A program made the position numbers and the translations under genes. Source: Pseudoalteromonas sp. 0303 (lineage in GTDB: Bacteria > Pseudomonadota > Gammaproteobacteria > Enterobacterales > Alteromonadaceae). From it: DNA of 32,198 nucleotides. Below, one piece after another: positions 7,647-15,742 of this stretch (its first letter is position 1; every line of letters begins with the position of its first letter). The stretch covers positions 1 through 32,198 of the forward strand of contig NZ_JABVXF010000042.1 of NCBI RefSeq assembly GCF_013349995.1. The letters are read 5' to 3'. The notes beneath the pieces are model-generated. The model was not told where the DNA came from and searched no databases. It saw only the letters and a program-made list of their open reading frames with translations.

Positions 7647-9278
7647 ATGGAATCGCAACGCACGTTTTTATTAATCGGCTTGATGCTTGTGTCGTTTTTA
7701 TTATTTCAAGAATGGAATAACGACTACAACGCACCAAAGGCTGATCCAAGTGCCACAACACAAACACTAGGCGCAACAACACCAGAATCTGATGACTTTA
7801 TTCCTGCATCATCTGACGGTGAAGTTCCAGCTGTAACGACAGCAAAGCGCTCAGTTATCGATGTAACAACTGACGTATTCACTGTTAAAATTGACACCCG
7901 TGGTGGTGACATCATTGAAACAGACTTACTTCAGTACGAAGAAGAAAAAGGCAGTAACACACCTTACATGCTATTAGGTGAGTTCGATGGTAAGCAATAC
8001 TTCTCGCAAAGTGGCTTAATTGGTTTAAATGGTCCTGACGCAACTGTTGCTGGTCGCCCTGTTTATAAAACCACACAAAAAGCATTCACTTTAACGGGTG
8101 ACGAGCTACGTGTACCACTTGAGTTTACTGACAGTAAAGGTGTGACGTTTACTAAAACTTATATCTTCAAAAAAGGCGACTACGCTGTAGATTTAGAGTA
8201 CACAGTAAACAACGTAACAGCTGATCCAATTCAAGTTCAGTTATACACGCAAGTAAAACGCACAGTACAAGAAAAAGGTAGCTTAGTAGATCAAAACTAC
8301 TTAGGCGCAGCATTTGGTACTGAAGAAGAGCCATACGAAAAGTACAGCTTCTCAGACATGGCTGATAAAAACCTTAACATCACTACAGCTGGCGGCTACA
8401 TTGCATTTATCCAACACTACTTTGTAAGTGCGTGGGTACCAAAGCAAGACCAACAAAATACCCTTTACAGCAAATTAGTTGCCGGTAATGCGGCAATTAT
8501 TGGTACTAAAGGTGAAGCAGTTAACGTACAAGCTGGTACGCAAGCAACACTTAGCTCAACTTACTATATGGGCCCGAAAGAGTCTGACGTACTAGAAGCA
8601 ATTCACCCAGACTTAGACCTAACTGTAGACTACGGTTGGTTATGGTTTATCTCACAACCATTATTCGTACTACTTAAGTGGTTACACAGCATCCTAGGTA
8701 ACTGGGGTCTAGCTATCATTGCAATCACGGTTATCGTTAAAACGGCAATGTACCCGCTTACTAAAGCACAATACACGTCAATGGCGAAGATGCGTGCCTT
8801 ACAGCCTAAAATGGCTGCACTAAAAGAAAAGTATGGTGATGACCGTCAAAAATTCGGTCAAGCTATGATGGAAATGTACCGCAAAGAAAAAGTGAACCCA
8901 ATGGGTGGCTGTTTCCCACTGTTACTACAAATGCCAATCTTCTTAGCGTTATTCTACGTATTCTTAGAATCAACTGAGCTACGTCATGCTGAATTTATTT
9001 TATGGTTAAATGACTTATCAGCAATGGACCCATACTACGTATTACCGGTTTTATTTGGTTTAAGTATGTTCATCACTCAAAAGCTGCAACCTATGACGGT
9101 TACTGACCCTATGCAGCAAAAAATGATGACCTTTATGCCAGTTGTATTCTCTATTTTCTTCTTATGGTTCCCATCTGGCCTAGTACTTTACTGGTTAGTA
9201 TCGAACCTTATCTCAATCGCTCAGATGCTAATCATCTACCGCGGTATGGAGAAAAAAGGTATTAAGGTAAGAGGCTAA
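7647..9278 (+). CDS. yidC: Membrane protein insertase YidC
   Basis: YidC (Oxa1 family) inserts and folds inner-membrane proteins, alone or with SecYEG; substrates include ATP synthase subunit c, which is encoded later in this window. The 543-aa product (E. coli 548) has an N-terminal membrane segment (FLLIGLMLVSFLLF, residues 7-20), a periplasmic beta domain to about residue 330, and the five-helix core with MYPLTKAQYTSMAKM, NPMGGCFPLLLQMPIFLALF and FFLWFPSGLVLYW. The residue matching the E. coli groove arginine (Arg366) is Lys365 here (AIIAITVIVKTAMYPL), a conservative change. It ends the rpmH-yidC cluster and is followed by a strong terminator. Confidence 0.97.
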   Translation: MESQRTFLLIGLMLVSFLLFQEWNNDYNAPKADPSATTQTLGATTPESDDFIPASSDGEVPAVTTAKRSVIDVTTDVFTVKIDTRGGDIIETDLLQYEEEKGSNTPYMLLGEFDGKQYFSQSGLIGLNGPDATVAGRPVYKTTQKAFTLTGDELRVPLEFTDSKGVTFTKTYIFKKGDYAVDLEYTVNNVTADPIQVQLYTQVKRTVQEKGSLVDQNYLGAAFGTEEEPYEKYSFSDMADKNLNITTAGGYIAFIQHYFVSAWVPKQDQQNTLYSKLVAGNAAIIGTKGEAVNVQAGTQATLSSTYYMGPKESDVLEAIHPDLDLTVDYGWLWFISQPLFVLLKWLHSILGNWGLAIIAITVIVKTAMYPLTKAQYTSMAKMRALQPKMAALKEKYGDDRQKFGQAMMEMYRKEKVNPMGGCFPLLLQMPIFLALFYVFLESTELRHAEFILWLNDLSAMDPYYVLPVLFGLSMFITQKLQPMTVTDPMQQKMMTFMPVVFSIFFLWFPSGLVLYWLVSNLISIAQMLIIYRGMEKKGIKVRG

Positions 9279-9288
9279 CTCTTAACCC

Positions 9289-9321
9289 AATAAAAAAGGC
9301 GCTAACTGCGCCTTTTTTATT
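9289..9321. terminator. Bidirectional terminator between yidC and the PepSY gene
   Basis: A 14-bp perfect inverted repeat (AATAAAAAAGGCGC / GCGCCTTTTTTATT) surrounds a TAACT loop. The A-run and T-run on either side let it end transcription of rightward yidC and of the leftward iron-uptake pair. Confidence 0.9.
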
Positions 9322-9333
9322 GCCTGAAAAAAG

Positions 9334-10539
9334 CTAACCGAGAATAGGAGAATAAACTTGATTGGGCACACTGCGTTCAGTAAAGCTCAAACTCGTTGTT
9401 AGTAACGAAGCAACTACCAAACCGATTGCAACCACCCCAGATAAACCAAGCCACTTTACAGCCGTTGTTTTACGCTTAACCCTAAGCCAACTCATATAGA
9501 TGCCAGCAGCGCTTACAAAGCTCATCAATACACCAAATAACCCCCAAATAAGCTTGGTACCAATGCCTGCAAAGTTACCAAAGTGCAGCGGATCAGCGGT
9601 GTCTTTAATTCGTGGAAGCAGGTTTAGTTCTTCCCCTTTTTGTATACCAAGAACTTCACCGGAACTTGGTTTTAAATAAACCCGGTTAGCACGCAGGCGC
9701 AATAAAATATCATCGTTATAACCACGCACTTCAATAGGCTGATCCGCTTTATTAGGATAACGAATATAGCGAATATCAAGGCTAGGAAATGCCTGTTGAG
9801 CAGCTTCATAAGCAGCAGCTAAACTAATTGGTGTTAGATCTTTGCGAGGGCTTTGTTTTTTAAACTCACTCACGGCTGGTGGACTAGAGACATAGTGAGG
9901 TACATTCGCAGTTTGCAGCCCATGTTCTACCAGATACCAAACCCCTGTGATGGCCATCACAGCAATAAACCATAAACTCCAAAGCCCTAACAGCTTATGC
10001 CAATCAGACCAACTACTACGTTTATCTAGGCTTAGCGCAGCAGGCTTTTTCATAAAGCCTTGCCACCAGCGCCGATACACATAAAAACTCGAGACCAATA
10101 AAATAACGAGTAAAATACTCAAACTGGTGACGATTAGTTTACCCATCCAGCCCATCGACAAGTTCATATGCCAGTTACGTAAAAACCGCGATATCCGCGC
10201 CCACTCTCCTTCACCTAGTAAGCGACCCGTTGCAGCATCTAAATAAACAAAGCGAAATGAATCACCGACTTTAAGAGCCGCCTCAATGGCAAGGTAATCT
10301 TGCTTATGACGTTGGATATAAAGTAACTGAGCTTGCGGATAATGCTTATTAAGGGTGTTTTCGATAGCTAGGTAGTTAGTCGAAGCAGAAGAAGTTAAAG
10401 CACGGTATTTAGCGTCTGTTAAGTACTCGAGTTCATGACTTAACGTAGCGAGTGTTCCCGATACACAGGTAACAAAAAGCAGGACTCCAACAAAGAGTCC
10501 TGCCCAAGAATGTAAGTTAAACCAATTTTTAGCGTTCAC
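9334..10539 (-). CDS. PepSY-associated TM (PepSY_TM) protein, siderophore-uptake partner
   Basis: Inner-membrane protein of 401 aa with the pattern of the PepSY_TM family (PiuB/FoxB-like). Visible membrane segments: about residues 11-33 (LHSWAGLFVGVLLFVTCVSG), 135-158, 183-205, 330-352 and 372-392, with two periplasmic PepSY-like stretches such as AAYEAAQQAFPSLDIRYIRY. Conserved histidines at the membrane edge (LHSWAG, RNWHMNLSMGW, DWHKLLGLWSLW, DPLHFGNFAG) could bind haem or metal; such proteins are linked to reductive iron release from siderophores. The start is GTG at 10537-10539, 9 bases after the receptor stop and in the same frame, so the two genes are surely one operon. The substrate is unknown. 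Confidence 0.85.
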   Translation of the reverse strand: MNAKNWFNLHSWAGLFVGVLLFVTCVSGTLATLSHELEYLTDAKYRALTSSASTNYLAIENTLNKHYPQAQLLYIQRHKQDYLAIEAALKVGDSFRFVYLDAATGRLLGEGEWARISRFLRNWHMNLSMGWMGKLIVTSLSILLVILLVSSFYVYRRWWQGFMKKPAALSLDKRSSWSDWHKLLGLWSLWFIAVMAITGVWYLVEHGLQTANVPHYVSSPPAVSEFKKQSPRKDLTPISLAAAYEAAQQAFPSLDIRYIRYPNKADQPIEVRGYNDDILLRLRANRVYLKPSSGEVLGIQKGEELNLLPRIKDTADPLHFGNFAGIGTKLIWGLFGVLMSFVSAAGIYMSWLRVKRKTTAVKWLGLSGVVAIGLVVASLLTTSLSFTERSVPNQVYSPILG

Positions 10540-10548
10540 ACGCCACCA

Positions 10549-12696
10549 TTAAAAACTGTATTTAGCACTAAAATAGACACGGCGTGGCTCACCAGGAAAG
10601 TGCCCTGTTCGCTCGATAAAGCCACTGCTTGCGTATTCTTTATTAAATAGGTTCTTAACTGATAGCTGCCATTGCCAGTTATCAACGGTTGTTTGCCACG
10701 CCATGTTGTAAACAGTGTAAGGTTTAACACGTTGACCACCTAAACTAAGCTGTTCATCAACATAGTCTAAGCCAGCAGAAATAGATGACGATAAGCTAGG
10801 TAGCTCATAGCGTGTCCATATACCTAGGGTATTTTGCGGCGCGTTAGCAAATTTATCGCTATCAGGAATTTGGTTACGAATGCTGTCGTTGGCTTTAGTA
10901 ATACGGGTATCATTATAAGCGTAGCTTGCAGTAACTACCCAGCGCTCAGTGATGTCACCAACCACTTCAAGTTCAAAGCCCTTACTTTGTACTTCACCAA
11001 CGGCAACTAGGTCATCAACGCCGTCACCTGCAACATCACCTAATAAGCTAGGCTGCAGGATGTTTTCACGGACAATATCGTACACAGCCATATTAACAGC
11101 AAGTGTGTCTGCTAATAGCTTAGTTCTTAAACCTAACTCGTTAATACGGCTAGTCTCTGGAGAGAACGGACCGCCCTTTGCTGTTTCTTGATTACTCGCA
11201 CTTTGCGGCACAAAGCCAGTGCCATGTAGCGCATAAGGGAAGAACATATTGTTAATGTTATAGCTAGTACCAATACGGTAAGTTAAGTCGCTATCAGAAA
11301 ACTCGGTTTGATTTAACAGATCTTTATCTTCAAAACGATCATACCTTAAACCAGCTGTCACACTCCAATTAGCGGTGATATCTAGTTGATCTTGCAAGTA
11401 GGCACCAAAGCGGGTGCTATTCGTTTTGCCAAGTCTAGGTGTAATACTATCAAGATCATAATCATCAGCAGAGGTTAAACCATACTCAGGGTTGTTAAGA
11501 TCAAGTCCTGGTACTGGGCCACCTTTACTTTGTTGCGTAGCTGTACGGTAAACGCTTTCAAAATCATGTTCATACCAATCACTACCAAACAGCACTTGAT
11601 GCTGCATATTAGCAAATGCAAACTCCGCAATCGCATTAGCTGTTAAGCTAAAGCCTTCGTTCTCACGTACTTGATCACGAAACTCACGATGGCTCCAATC
11701 AACAATACCGTCGTCATCTGTATCTACGAGGCCTCTTGGTTCATGGTAGTTTTGCACTTCTTTGTTATCAAAATAACGTGCTGTGACATCGGTGCGCCAA
11801 ACATCATTAAATTCATGTTTTAAAGTTGCCTGATAGACATGGGCTTCAACATTTTGAAAGTCTGTCGCCTCGTTATGATTCCAGCTAATATCAGTTAGAA
11901 AATTGCCATTATCATCAGCAGGTACACCACGTAAACGTGCCCCACCCAACTCTTGCTCTATATAGGTATACTGAGTGGTCAATTCGGTTGCACTGTTGAT
12001 AAGCCACGTATAACCAAAATCAACAATGGTATTATCGCTGCTAGTATTAGCACGGAATGGCTTTTCAGTATCACGGTAAAGACCAACACGGTAAGCATGA
12101 TTATCAAGTGATTCACTCAATGTTCCAGTGCTTTCTAATGCACCACTGAAGAAGTCATCATTACCTACTTCAACTTCAATACTGTGTTCACTGGTGAATT
12201 TAGGCTTCTTAGTTACATAGTTAATAATACCACCCGGATTACCACTACCGTATATAGCGCCAGCAGGCCCTTTTAAAACCGCAACTTGTTCAATATTAAA
12301 TAATTGCGGTACAGCAAAGCCATTGAAAGGGTCGCCCTTTACACCATCATATAAAATCTCATCTTGGCGGAAACCACGGAATGTCACGCCTGAATAACTA
12401 AAGGCATTAACACCAGCAATATTGCTATAAAGATCGGTAATTTGACGAGCAGCCTGATCACTGATCAGCTCCTGCGGCAAAATTTGAATTGACTGAGGAA
12501 TTTTCTCTAAAGGTGTATTGGTACGAGTAGCAAAGCTAGACTCGGTTGGGCGATATAAAGAGAACGCACGGCCAACAACTTCTATTTTTTCGAGTTCTTT
12601 AGAATCACTTTGATCCGGAGTAGTCACTTCAGTTTGAGCATGTGCAACGCCCGAAAAACCAGCAGCAAGTGCAATAAAAACAGCAGAAAGACGCAT
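10549..12696 (-). CDS. TonB-dependent siderophore receptor
   Basis: Outer-membrane receptor of 715 aa that would import a ferric siderophore with energy from TonB-ExbBD. Seen: a signal peptide ending AHA at about residue 20, a TonB-box-like IEVVG near residue 38, the plug domain at about 60-165 (IPQSIQILPQELI, LKGPAGAIYGSGNPGGIINYV), and a 22-strand-type barrel ending in the canonical terminal Phe (YFSAKYSF). There is no N-terminal signalling domain, so it is not of the FecA/FpvA transducing type. It resembles FhuA/FoxA-like receptors, but the ligand cannot be read from sequence. The paired PepSY_TM gene and the candidate Fur site upstream support iron as cargo. No clear ribosome-binding site precedes the ATG at 12694-12696. 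Confidence 0.92.
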   Translation of the reverse strand: MRLSAVFIALAAGFSGVAHAQTEVTTPDQSDSKELEKIEVVGRAFSLYRPTESSFATRTNTPLEKIPQSIQILPQELISDQAARQITDLYSNIAGVNAFSYSGVTFRGFRQDEILYDGVKGDPFNGFAVPQLFNIEQVAVLKGPAGAIYGSGNPGGIINYVTKKPKFTSEHSIEVEVGNDDFFSGALESTGTLSESLDNHAYRVGLYRDTEKPFRANTSSDNTIVDFGYTWLINSATELTTQYTYIEQELGGARLRGVPADDNGNFLTDISWNHNEATDFQNVEAHVYQATLKHEFNDVWRTDVTARYFDNKEVQNYHEPRGLVDTDDDGIVDWSHREFRDQVRENEGFSLTANAIAEFAFANMQHQVLFGSDWYEHDFESVYRTATQQSKGGPVPGLDLNNPEYGLTSADDYDLDSITPRLGKTNSTRFGAYLQDQLDITANWSVTAGLRYDRFEDKDLLNQTEFSDSDLTYRIGTSYNINNMFFPYALHGTGFVPQSASNQETAKGGPFSPETSRINELGLRTKLLADTLAVNMAVYDIVRENILQPSLLGDVAGDGVDDLVAVGEVQSKGFELEVVGDITERWVVTASYAYNDTRITKANDSIRNQIPDSDKFANAPQNTLGIWTRYELPSLSSSISAGLDYVDEQLSLGGQRVKPYTVYNMAWQTTVDNWQWQLSVKNLFNKEYASSGFIERTGHFPGEPRRVYFSAKYSF

Positions 12697-12728
12697 AATA
12701 AAAAACGATAAGATTTAGAATGCGCAAC

Positions 12729-12757
12729 ATGGTAATGAATATAATTATTATTTGCAA
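12729..12757 (-). promoter_or_regulatory. Predicted Fur-regulated promoter of the siderophore receptor operon
   Basis: On the minus strand, TTGCAA (-35, 12752-12757) and TACCAT (-10, 12729-12734) are 17 bp apart. The spacer contains AAATAATAATTATAT (12739-12753), which matches the central ATAAT-N-ATTAT core of the 7-1-7 Fur box. Binding there would block the promoter when iron is plentiful. Confidence 0.6.
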
Positions 12758-12835
12758 TGGCCGTTTATTATTAATTAAAGCTAAATAAAGTATTACTTAC
12801 ATCAGACTTTTGCTACTTCATTACTCAAACAGCTA

Positions 12836-12865
12836 TTCGCATGAAATTAAGCCATAGGTTACAAT
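12836..12865 (+). promoter_or_regulatory. Predicted mnmE promoter
   Basis: TTCGCA (12836-12841) and TACAAT (12860-12865) lie 18 bp apart, about 40 bp before the mnmE start. Both elements are one or two bases off consensus. mnmE needs its own promoter here because the genes upstream of it run the other way. Confidence 0.4.
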
Positions 12866-12905
12866 AGAGCCAGCATTCATTCTTTTATTGGCATTATTTC
12901 ATCGC

Positions 12906-14270
12906 ATGATTAATCAAGACACAATTGCAGCACAAGCGACCGCACCAGGACGTGGTGGGGTTGGTATTATTCGCGTCTCTGGCAGTTTAGCTAAAACAGT
13001 GGCAGAACAGATTATTGGCCGTTGTCCTAAAACACGTTACGCAGACTATGTACCATTTAAAAGCTTGAACGGTGAACAGCTTGACCAAGGTATTGCTATT
13101 TACTTCCAAGGGCCAAATTCATTTACCGGCGAAGACGTACTAGAACTACAAGGTCACGGCGGCCCTGTCGTATTAGATATGCTATTAAAAGAAATTAGCC
13201 AAATTGACGGTGTACGTTTAGCAAAACCAGGTGAGTTCTCTGAGCGCGCATTCATGAATGATAAGCTTGATTTAACTCAAGCAGAGGCAATTGCCGATTT
13301 AATTAATGCAACCAGTGAACAAGCAGCAAAAAGCGCCCTCCAATCACTGCAAGGTGAATTCTCTAAACATATTGAAACGCTGGTGGAGAAAGTCATTCAC
13401 CTACGTATGTATGTTGAAGCCGCAATTGATTTTCCAGATGAAGAAATCGACTTTTTATCAGACGGTAAAGTATCCGCAGATCTCAATGCCATTATTGATC
13501 AATTAGAGAATGTAACTCAGCAAGCTAAACAAGGTAGCATCATGCGTGAAGGTATGCGTGTTGTTATTGCGGGTCGCCCTAACGCTGGTAAATCAAGCCT
13601 ACTTAATGCGTTAGCTGGCCGTGATGCTGCTATCGTTACCGAAATAGCAGGTACAACACGTGACGTATTACGCGAACATATCCACATTGATGGTATGCCA
13701 CTACATATTATTGATACCGCAGGCCTGCGTGAAAGCCCAGATAAAGTAGAGCAAATTGGTATTGAACGCGCATGGGATGAAATTAACCAAGCCGATCGCG
13801 TACTATTTATGTTAGACGGCACAGACACATCAGCCACTGATCCTCATGATATTTGGCCAGAGTTTATGGCCAAGTTGCCAGAGGGTATGGGTGTTACTGT
13901 GATCCGAAATAAAGCCGATATTTCCGGTGAAAATATCGGTATGGATGAACATGATCAATATCCGGTGATCCGTTTAAGCGCTAAAAATGCAGAGGGTATA
14001 GAGTTAGTTCGTACTCACTTAAAGGCATGTATAGGTTTCCAAGGCGCCACAGAAGGTGGATTTATGGCACGCCGTCGTCACTTAGATGCTCTTGATCATG
14101 CAGCCTATCATTTAAACACAGGCAAAGAGCAATTAGAGATGCATATTGCTGGTGAGATCTTGGCTGAAGAGTTACGCCTAACTCAACAGTTCTTAAATGA
14201 GATAACGGGTGAATTTACCTCTGATGACTTGCTAGGGAAAATCTTTAGTTCGTTCTGTATCGGTAAATAA
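12906..14270 (+). CDS. mnmE: tRNA modification GTPase MnmE
   Basis: MnmE works with MnmG (16622-18511) to install the carboxymethylaminomethyl group on wobble uridine 34 of several tRNAs. The product is 454 aa, the E. coli length. Seen: the N-terminal folate-binding domain (IAAQATAPGRGGVGIIRVSG), the G domain with G1 GRPNAGKS at 223-230, the TEIAGTTRD loop, G3 DTAG at 270-273 and G4 NKAD near 340, and the C-terminal CIGK at 451-454 carrying the essential Cys451. The ATG at 12906 matches E. coli; the frame is open back to a TTG at 12888, giving six unsupported residues. A terminator follows directly. Confidence 0.97.
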   Translation: MINQDTIAAQATAPGRGGVGIIRVSGSLAKTVAEQIIGRCPKTRYADYVPFKSLNGEQLDQGIAIYFQGPNSFTGEDVLELQGHGGPVVLDMLLKEISQIDGVRLAKPGEFSERAFMNDKLDLTQAEAIADLINATSEQAAKSALQSLQGEFSKHIETLVEKVIHLRMYVEAAIDFPDEEIDFLSDGKVSADLNAIIDQLENVTQQAKQGSIMREGMRVVIAGRPNAGKSSLLNALAGRDAAIVTEIAGTTRDVLREHIHIDGMPLHIIDTAGLRESPDKVEQIGIERAWDEINQADRVLFMLDGTDTSATDPHDIWPEFMAKLPEGMGVTVIRNKADISGENIGMDEHDQYPVIRLSAKNAEGIELVRTHLKACIGFQGATEGGFMARRRHLDALDHAAYHLNTGKEQLEMHIAGEILAEELRLTQQFLNEITGEFTSDDLLGKIFSSFCIGK

Positions 14271-14290
14271 ATTCCGGTCATCAATATTAT

Positions 14291-14316
14291 AAAAAAGAGT
14301 CGCAAGACTCTTTTTT
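14291..14316 (+). terminator. Rho-independent terminator of mnmE
   Basis: The stem AAAAAAGAGTC / GACTCTTTTTT closes a GCAA loop 20 bases after the mnmE stop and is followed by more T-rich sequence. Confidence 0.9.
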
Positions 14317-14415
14317 GCTTTTAGTCTAGTGATCAATTATCGGTTCAGGGCCGAAACCAGCCAGTAATTAACCTCATATCAATTAGTCTAGCGATGTCAT
14401 TAAACGGAGGACATC

Positions 14416-15156
14416 ATGGACAAATATCAACTCTTTCACCAATTACACCACCAGCAAAGCGGCTTTATACTTGCCAATGCGTGGGATCTTAGTTCAGCAC
14501 AATTCATCCAAGCTGCGGGAGCTAAAGCCGTAGCAACAACCAGCTGGGGTATTGCGGCAAGTTTAGGGTTAGCTGATGGTGAAAACATCTCTTTTAAAAC
14601 TCAATTAGCGCTGGTTAAAAGCTTAACCGAACACTTACATATTCCACTCTCTGTCGATATAGAGTCAGGCTACAGTAACGATCCGCAGCAAATTAGCCAA
14701 AACGTTTTAGCATTAGCAAGATTAAGGGTTGTTGGTATCAACATAGAGGACTCAGATAAAGACACTAACGCACTGAGATCTATCGAACAGCAATGCACTA
14801 TTATTAGTGAGATAAAAAAAGTACTTAACGAAAATGGCTTCGGTCGTTTATTTATAAACGCCAGAACCGATACCTACTTTCTAAGTGAATCCCCTTTTCA
14901 AGCAACATTAGAGCGCGCAAAAGCGTATCAAGATGCAGGAGCAGATGGTCTGTTTGTACCCGGTCTCACTAACATAGAGCAAATAACCAGCTTAGCAAAC
15001 GCGATAGATATTCCACTAAATGTGATGGCAATGAATAATTTTAACTCAGCAAAAGCGGCTTTTGCTGGTGGCGCAAAACGCTTCTCACTGGGTAATTCTC
15101 TCTATGATCTAGTCGGTAATACGATAAAAACCAGTTTAACTCAGATCGAAAATTAA
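14416..15156 (+). CDS. Isocitrate lyase/PEP mutase superfamily protein
   Basis: A 246-aa (beta/alpha)8-barrel protein of the PEP mutase/isocitrate lyase superfamily. Seen: LANAWDLSSAQFIQAAGAKA, the metal-site motif SVDIESGY near residue 77, GINIEDS (the metal-ligand Glu region), INARTD near 153 and DGLFVPGL near 182. The KKCGH/KRCGH catalytic loop of isocitrate and methylisocitrate lyases is absent, so it is not AceA or PrpB. It fits the broad group annotated as oxaloacetate decarboxylase or carboxyphosphonoenolpyruvate mutase-like, for which the substrate is generally unknown. A GGAGG ribosome-binding site lies 6 bases before the ATG. The gene stands alone, and its place beside the origin gives no functional hint. 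Confidence 0.85.
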   Translation: MDKYQLFHQLHHQQSGFILANAWDLSSAQFIQAAGAKAVATTSWGIAASLGLADGENISFKTQLALVKSLTEHLHIPLSVDIESGYSNDPQQISQNVLALARLRVVGINIEDSDKDTNALRSIEQQCTIISEIKKVLNENGFGRLFINARTDTYFLSESPFQATLERAKAYQDAGADGLFVPGLTNIEQITSLANAIDIPLNVMAMNNFNSAKAAFAGGAKRFSLGNSLYDLVGNTIKTSLTQIEN

Positions 15157-15742
15157 CTTAGCGAGCTAAAAAATCAGATCAAAACAGCTTTTAAGATCGA
15201 ATTTAGCTAAAAATGTTATCCACATTTGGGGCTTTTTTAGATCTAAAGGCTGATTTGATCATAAAAAAACGCTGATATTTGAATTTATTTTCATACAACA
15301 GCCCTTTTTGATAACTAATTTTCTTAAAAACACCCTTTATTAGCGCTTATTTAAGTTTTTTTCGATCTGTTTTATTGATCGCAAATTGCAAACCGATCGT
15401 TATCAACAAGCGATCTATCCACAAAACGAGCATACTCACGATTTTTATCAGATCTGAAAATTTAAGCGCTTACACATAATTAAAGATCAACAACTTAGCA
15501 AAGTTATACAGTTTCCAATATTTAGCTTGATCAGAACTTTCCCCAAATTTATTAACAGCTTGATCAAAGGGTTTGATTTATGAATAAAAATAAAAAACCA
15601 TTAAAAACAGTAGATTATAAAAAACATTGAATTAAAGCTGTCATTTTAAGCAGAAAAACTTATTCAGATCGTAATTCAACGCTTTACTCACACCCTAACT
15701 TAGTTATCATGTGGCCACTTATTTCTATACATGATCAATCAC
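15157..15742. promoter_or_regulatory. AT-rich mioC upstream region with DnaA boxes and GATC cluster
   Basis: A 586-bp gap without a convincing gene. It holds one perfect DnaA box TTATCCACA at 15216-15224; one-mismatch boxes at 15400-15408 (TTATCAACA), 15415-15423 (CTATCCACA) and 15549-15557 (TTATTAACA); and 14 GATC sites where two or so would be expected. GATCAACAACTTA at 15484-15496 resembles the IHF-site segment of E. coli oriC. In E. coli the mioC promoter also carries a DnaA box, so DnaA control of mioC is one explanation; the length and the density suggest an extended or bipartite origin. A -10-like TATCAT is at 15705-15710. Confidence 0.65.

Noticed and set aside
10949..11191. 80-codon plus-strand open frame inside the TonB receptor gene
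   Set aside because: Low-complexity Ser/Thr/Pro product that is the shadow of barrel-coding sequence; no start signals.
9289..12905. Insertion sequence or genomic island carrying the iron-uptake pair
   Set aside because: No transposase or integrase, no terminal inverted or direct repeats and no tRNA at either end.
15158..15169. TTAGC-GA-GCTAA inverted repeat after the PEP-mutase-like gene as its terminator
   Set aside because: The stem is short, the loop is 2 bases, and it is followed by A residues, not T.
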